A stretch of 64,000 nt of DNA, from NCBI GenBank assembly GCA_030998225.1, contig JAPYXD010000698.1, forward strand, positions 10,721,001-10,785,000, given 5' to 3'. Positions within the stretch are counted from its first letter, which is position 1. Each line of letters begins with the position of its first letter. The DNA comes from Diplolepis rosae. Lineage: Eukaryota; Arthropoda; Insecta; Hymenoptera; Diplolepididae. Shown here piece by piece: positions 58,625 to 64,000 of this stretch. The notes under the pieces were generated by a model that saw only the letters and a list, made by a program, of their open reading frames with translations, searched no databases and had not been told where the DNA came from. The position numbers and the translations under genes were made by a program.

Positions 58625-59053
58625 AATTTAATTTCAAACGTATGCGATTATAAATAGTGTAGCATTGTGTACTTAAATATGTGAACATAAATAAGGTATG
58701 ATAATAATATTTGTGTATGTGTTCCCACTGAAACCTCCCCTCTTCTGAGTGCCAAAGCTCTCCCCTCTATCTTTTTTTTGTTTTGCACGCGTTAAATCTG
58801 GTATGTTTTAGTTTATAATTAAAGATATTATCCGATACTATCTTTTTTTTTAAGATCTACAGATTATGGTTTTAATAATCTAGATCGCTGTCCCATAGTT
58901 AATAGTCCAAGATTATACCCGGTAACATATTTTTCACTACCGTTTACAATCCATTTTTCTCAGTGTATATTCATATTTTTGTACACAACTGTATTTCACA
59001 AATTTTCGGACGTGAGTATTAAATAGGAAATCACCTACATATCACGACTATGT

Positions 59054-59329
59054 ACTCTCTAAATCTGAATCAGTCGAGTTTTCACTGATTGAATCAGTAA
59101 TTTTCCTTTTCATTGATTCATCAATGCAAAAATATTTTCCACTGACAAATCAGTTGATTTTTACTGATTGAATCAGTGAAAAGGGTATTTTTCACTGTTA
59201 AATCAGTTGATTTCCACTGAAGTAATCAGTGAAATTTGACTGATTTGCAGTAACCTCTTTTTAGCTATTCGAATCAGTCAAATTTTACTAATAATCAGTA
59301 GATTTTGACTGATTCAGATTTATAGAGTA
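59054..59329. mobile_element. MITE family M2 (AATCAGTG-rich), copy 2
   Basis: ACTCTCTAAATCTGAATCAG and CTGATTCAGATTTATAGAGT tips, bracketed by ATGT on both sides (59050-59053 and 59330-59333). AATCAGT or ACTGATT occurs more than ten times in 276 bp in both orientations. Confidence 0.85.
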
Positions 59330-60008
59330 TGTAAGACTAATTAAATTAAATTTCAATTAACTCTCAACAAAATTTCCTTTTTTTTATATGTTTTATAGTT
59401 TGACTAAAGAATGAATGTTATTTCTTTAAATTTCAGTCTTTTCATTATTAAGTATACTTCTAATAACACAATATGAGTTTTCTTGACTTCATTTTAAGTT
59501 TAAATAAATTACTAATACAATACTACTGTATCGGTTACATCTATAGACTTCTTTTTAAATTCTTAGGTCTTTTAAATTCCAAATGATATTTATATCATTA
59601 TTGCGATGGTTTTACCTATTACACCTAACATTAACATGTCGTTCGTCGCTGATGTTACTGGCTGAGGCAGTACGTACACCGACCAATCATAATTTCTTGA
59701 ATAAAAGCGCTCGAAATTTAAATATTATTTAATGACAGTTTCAAAATAGTGAGGTCATTAGAAGAATGCAATGTTTGTATACTTCAATTTTATACAAATT
59801 TTAAAAAATGCACACTAATGGCTGAAAATAAGGTACTTTAGGGACCAAATCGTGATAATAGGGGACTTTAGGGACCTCAACTGAATATAGAGGACAATAG
59901 GGGATATAGGGACCGGTCTGTGAGGCCTGATATACGTAAAAATATCCAGATTAGTCGATAGTAATCATCGTAAAAAAATACTTACCCTTTTTATAATACT
60001 GCAGCACA

Positions 60009-60203
60009 CACTGGGAAAAATAATCTTCAATTGAGAGGAATAGGTACTTTTGATCCCCTGAGAAGAAGAAAAAGTCGTATAAAAATGAGAAGATATTATG
60101 GAAATAAGAGGAATATTTTCATGATATCCTCTCATTTTGCTCTTCACATGGGGTATTAAAATGATCTATTCTTTCACAATTGGAAATTATTTTTTACTCG
60201 GTG
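60009..60203. mobile_element. Short CAC-type MITE, 195 bp
   Basis: CACTGGGAAAAATAAT, followed by CTTCAATTG, at the left is mirrored by CAATTGGAAATTATTTTTTA then CTCGGTG at the right. The ends resemble the other CAC-type elements, but no clear 2-bp duplication is visible (CA and TA). Confidence 0.65.
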
Positions 60204-61969
60204 TATTAGCCCCTACTCTCGACATCTTTATGCTTATATAAGTAGATAATTAATTAACAACTACACAAAAATAGAAAATGGGAATCATATATCCCATAAT
60301 ATAGGCAAAGAGAAGACAAGATTCCTGCTTTATCAGTTTTTTTATTTTTTTATTAAATTTCACTAACAATCCCAAATGAATATAATTAGTATTTTGTGAC
60401 GTATTTTCCAAAAGCACAATTTGTAAATTTTCATAAGGATGTTATATTTTCGATTTTTGTATCAGTTTACCATCTGCAATCTTGATAATTATTATATAGT
60501 ATCTAAAGTTATACACCATTTTCTGAATAATATTTGAATTTTCAGGCTATTTGAAAATTTCCGATAAAATTGAAATACAATTGCCTGCTAATCTTTCAAA
60601 ATGATGCATAATAATGGCAAACATAGCTGGTTGTGCAAAAAGGGTGTTTTTAGCATCCAGTGGAAGGTCACAGACCTGCATCACCATCGTTGCGTTAACG
60701 AGACGGAAACCGTCGTGACAAACGATGCGATGGTAAATTTAATTAACCGCGTCGTCATAGCTATCGCCGCGTATGAATTTTAAAACCGCACATCTGAATA
60801 TTGCCGACATGCCGTCGAGCAAGAACGAAAGTGCGAGTGAACAAAGTTGCAACTCGTCGTAGATAAAAGGGGAGGAAATATGGAAAGAACGACGGATCAA
60901 GGGAATCGAATATTGAATTACCACTGAATACATAAATAGAGATACGAGGGATTTTAACGAGGGGCAAGTCAGAATTCTCCTTGGCAAAGGAGAGTATGCA
61001 AATTAGCCTCGCGAGAAGGAGTCTGGCGACGCCTGCTGGTCGCCCAATACGTCACTCACTTTACTGGCCAATTTCACGTTTCAATTCACCAGTACGTGTC
61101 CACTGAATGTAATCGCTTTAATACGAATACATCTCTCTTGAAACATTTACGAAACCTCTCGATATCAGTTCTATCATAAACTATAATCATTGTATTGTAT
61201 GTATTTGGGTTCATTGAAAAATGACTGCGAACATTTCCCTGAAATAATAAATGATGAATGTTGCATATATAAAAGTTGAAAATTTAATAGCTCTGCAGCA
61301 CTTGGAATTGCGAATATATAAATAAAATTTAACAAAATGAAAGCATTGACATGAATATAAAATACTATAAATGGATTCAATTTGGAGAAACAAATTGTTC
61401 CCTCGGTGGAAATATTTTCTTGTCGACTCCAATATTTTGAGGTTGAAAGGCAGTCACATTTTCAAGATACACGATGCATATTTGATTTCTCTATTTAAAT
61501 TGTATGGACGGAAACAGCGGGTTTGAGATACGATCCTACGACTCTCGAAACACAATTAACATTGTCGCACCTTGTACACATAAGCTTCAGACGACTGCCC
61601 CCTGAAAATATATATGCAAATGCATTTTCTCTTGTCAGATTCTGCATTTTCCTTCTTTTGTTGCTTCTTGTAAACTTCGTTAAATTGATATGTGGTCGTT
61701 TTTAGGACAAAGAGAAGAGGAATATTTAAAATTTCAAATTACCTAATCTAGAAATATTTTACTATAAATTTAAAATCAAAATGATGAAAAGTTATGCTTC
61801 GTCAACATGAAGAGAGGCAAATTGACAAAATGTAATTACCAAGCCGCTGCAACATGAGTAATTAATTTTCTGCAATCATACGAAAATTAGAGTATTTGTC
61901 TTGTGGAAGTGAGAAGAAAATCAAGATTCTCGTTAAAATTTTAAATTAACTAAAATCAAATTCACTCAC
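60204..61969. other. Unique sequence with a GC-richer island
   Basis: Positions 60600-61100 are non-repetitive and distinctly less AT-rich, with frames open on both strands over the same bases. They could be conserved regulatory DNA. On the minus strand a good acceptor (ATATATTTTCAG before 61601) may start a further exon of the gene at 62.0-62.6 kb. Read in phase, it would stop after Gly-Ala-Val-Val. Confidence 0.4.
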
Positions 61970-62573
61970 TTTAAAATGCAATTGCTTCAGAATGTTCTGA
62001 AGAATTCCGTATGATAGAAATAACGAAAATACATCTGCCACCGAAGATATCAGATTGAGCAAATATTTTTTTTCGTCTAGTGAATCTCTGAAATGTTCTC
62101 GGACATTTCTTTTGTAGAAGCAAAATTCAGTAGATTCAATTAGAGGACGGAGCAGAGCTTCTATTGTGTTGCAATTCAAAGCATGATCATTTGCAGAAAC
62201 GGAAGACCCTAAGCCGGAGAACACGATCTTCCATAGCGCCATTACGCTTCAGCAAACTCGAGCAAATAGATGTCCACTGACCACTGACTTTTTTGTCGAT
62301 TGCAGCATATCCCGACGGTTTCCTCGAATTCAAGCCACTCATCTTTTTTTCGATCAGCCAAGAATCCGAACGTCATTTTCTCTCTGATCTTACTTTGATT
62401 TTCTTTCTCTTGCTGACCCAATGTGCTTTGCACTCCAGACAACTGCTGTAAAGCATTCAATTCGCGAAATTTTCAAATTGAAGAATAAGTGAATGTTACA
62501 ATACTGCAAGCTCGCTTGAACTCTTTGTTGTCAGGAACCGATTGAAAATCAACCGATTCTGTTTCCAAATCTA
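61970..62573 (-). CDS. Partial multi-exon protein gene, function unknown
   Basis: Three minus-strand exons join in one frame. Exon A is 62573-62500 (preceded by a pyrimidine tract and TCTACAAAAG; donor ATT|GTAACA). Exon B is 62445-62289 (acceptor TTTACAG; donor AAAAAA|GTCAGT). Exon C is 62208-61970 (acceptor GGCTTAG; strong donor AAA|GTGAGT). The introns are 54 and 80 bp. Exon B carries one extra base, which exon C's first two bases complete. The joined product is about 156 codons without a stop, whereas unspliced reading stops at TAA between B and C. Exon A starts DLETESVDFQSVPDNKEFK. Exon B is polar and charged (LGQQEKENQSKIREKM, RKKDEWLEFEE). Exon C has NVREHFRDSLDEKKYLLNL and then an aliphatic helix (SVADVFSLFLSYGILQNIL). 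I do not recognise the family. Start and end lie outside what I can resolve. Confidence 0.5.
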
Positions 62574-63113
62574 CTTTTGTAGAAGAAAGGAATGATAAGG
62601 ATTACAAGTGGACTTTTAAGATGAGGGTTCCATAATTTGTAGTTGAACAAGACAATTTTTTCCTTAAATTTTATAAAAGATTTTTTAGAAAATTTGTTCA
62701 AACCTTTTCACATAGCTAGCTTTTGATAAAATTTGTGCATACATTTTTCTTTTCAAAAGATTCCAAAAATTAGTCACTTGGAAAAGCAGTCTTGCATAAT
62801 TATAGATGTAGCTTCATTATTTCATTCTCAAAATTAGGATCATTTTTAAACATGATTGATGAAATCCTGAAAGAGAACTCAAGGCGAACTTGAGGAAAAA
62901 TATTTCAGATCAAAATTTTGTCTTTAACAATATTATTTCTAGAGTTTTGAGTTTTCGCTTGAATTTCAGATCAAAATTAACATTTTTACTAAATCCTAAT
63001 GATCGAGGACTTATTTTATTCCTGGAAACCTTTTCTATAACTCTCTTTGTTTTTTCCCATCAAAATTGAAATTATTTGAGAAACACGTTGTATATAAATA
63101 ACTGTATGATTGG
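62574..63113. other. Probable intron or 5' flank of the minus-strand gene
   Basis: No upstream exon could be assigned. A minus-strand acceptor TTCTCTTTCAG before about 62867 opens a short frame starting MFKNDPNFENEI, but it stops after 17 codons without a donor. Confidence 0.35.
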
Positions 63114-63630
63114 TTAAGGGGTTACATCTACCAGATAGGACGAAATAGGTTTTTTTGTGTGCATTTTTAAAACTTTTATTATACAAGGTATAAAAAAACT
63201 GTTTTGAGTATCACGCAGAAGAAAAGCGTCTTTTTATTATAGATTTATTAATTATAAATTGACAATTCAAAATCCCAAGAATTCCAAATTGTTCGAACCC
63301 TCAATATATAAAAAAAAACCAAATTTGGACCAAAAAAATTTCTTAAAATAGATGATTATGTATAGCAAACCAAAAAGAAAGCAACCTTCCAAAAGCCCTT
63401 CCTTCTTTTTCTTTCTTTCGTCTTCTTTTTTCTTTATTAATTTTTCTTTATTAAAAAACGCTTTTAAAGGTTTTAAACTAGATTTTCTCTATAAAATGTA
63501 AAAAATTGTAGGTTTAGAATTTTTTGACCCCAAAATAACGATCCAATATGTTTTCTATGATCATAATACGGCATTTAAGCCAAAAGAAAATCGATTTTTC
63601 CAAAAATTGCAGGTAGATGTAACTTATTAA
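63114..63630. mobile_element. TTAA-flanked TIR element, 517 bp (T5)
   Basis: TTAAGGGGTTACATCTACC at the left; GGTAGATGTAACTTATTAA at the right. The inner 12 bases match perfectly and the outermost few differ. No transposase frame. Confidence 0.75.
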
Positions 63631-63689
63631 TAAGTGAATTTTAATTCTTAAAAATGCTTGGTCCTAAAATTGAAACAACGGGGGAATAT

Positions 63690-64000
63690 AATGAAATGAT
63701 TCTTGTTAACAAATATTTCTTCATTATTTTTTATGAAAAAATTTAATGTTTTTTTTTCTCATAGAATTTTCCCTTACCATTGCTTTCAAGCAATTTTTCA
63801 AAAACAATTGGATTTTCATAAATCATGACTTATTTCTTCGGGAAAAATATTCTCTACAAATCCACTATTTCCAATTTTTAAAATAAGTAAAAAATCTTCA
63901 AATATAATTATTTTAAAAAATACTTTTTTTTTTTTAATTCATTCAACAATTTTATCGATTGTAAAAAATTACTTTTAAATTTCTAAACAATAGAATTGTA
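63690..64000. repeat. Fragment related to T3/T4 arms
   Basis: TTTTCATAAATCATGACTTA, ATTCTCTACAAATCCACTAT and TTCCAATTTTTAAAATAAGT parallel 44.87-44.95 kb and, inverted, 40.1-40.3 kb. It runs off the window edge. Confidence 0.6.

Larger units (their letters stand above)
57829..58965. mobile_element. CAC-type element C3 (1137 bp, TA duplication)
   Basis: CACTGAGAAAAATGGAT at the left and ATCCATTTTTCTCAGTG at the right, with TA repeated on both sides (57827-57828 and 58966-58967). Sub-terminal sequence is partly palindromic, and CTGTCCCATAGTTAA near the right end recalls C1. It contains two tRNA-like segments (58421-58482 and 58527-58624). No transposase frame. Confidence 0.88.
57531..59929. 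mobile_element. 2.4-kb TIR element with three nested insertions
   Basis: CAGGCCTCACAG and CTGTGAGGCCTG are perfect 12-bp inverted tips. They are bracketed by ATATAC on both sides (57525-57530 and 59930-59935). TAGGGAC-type sub-terminal repeats cluster at both ends (57576, and several at 59830-59915), as in hAT-like elements, although hAT normally duplicates 8 bp. A family-S copy, CAC-type element C3 and M2 copy 2 lie inside it. No transposase frame was found. Confidence 0.78.

Overview
This is AT-rich, gene-poor animal nuclear DNA, most likely from an insect. The evidence is mariner-family transposase relics (two of the DD41D 'rosa' type and one DD34D copy), many short terminal-inverted-repeat (TIR) elements, a solo LTR, a nucleosome-length satellite, a canonical eukaryotic tRNA-Asp gene, and introns of 54-300 bp with GT..AG borders. 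A hymenopteran is a plausible guess, but nothing here proves the order. There is no prokaryotic signature: no operons, ribosome binding sites or CRISPR.

Layout. 0.3-3.6 kb: a foldback-like element whose arms contain a 153-bp repeat. 4.7-9.5 kb: a MITE, a SINE-like fragment, a 1.2-kb TTAA-flanked element and a DD41D transposase relic. 12.9-14.5 kb: a small tandem duplication, a 261-bp MITE with a hammerhead-like motif, and the tRNA-Asp gene (minus strand), which is the one certain functional gene. 17.9-19.5 kb: a 156-bp dispersed/tandem family and a second DD41D relic. 19.86-26.95 kb: a 7.1-kb satellite of about 42 monomers of 169/170 bp with two interspersed monomer types. 27-39 kb: mostly unique AT-rich DNA with a few GC-richer islands, a pre-miRNA-sized hairpin (34.8 kb) and several TIR elements. 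39.8-42.1 kb: a nested palindrome, then a possible two-exon micropeptide gene. 43-50.4 kb: MITEs and a 1.34-kb solo LTR with an internal 65-bp array. 51-53.3 kb: a broken mariner interrupted by another transposon that carries a tRNA-like segment. 54-60.2 kb: dense nested elements, including a 2.4-kb TIR element holding three younger insertions. 62.0-62.6 kb: three phase-compatible exons of an unidentified protein gene on the minus strand. 63.1 kb to the end: another TTAA element.

The window therefore reads as intergenic or intronic sequence that has accumulated non-autonomous DNA transposons. Two groups stand out. Five elements are bounded by TTAA (piggyBac- or Kolobok-like). Four elements have CAC..GAAAAA termini and clean 2-bp target duplications, and the two longest of these contain tRNA-Ser/Leu-like segments. 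No transposase intact enough to move either group is present, so any mobilising enzyme must lie elsewhere in the genome.
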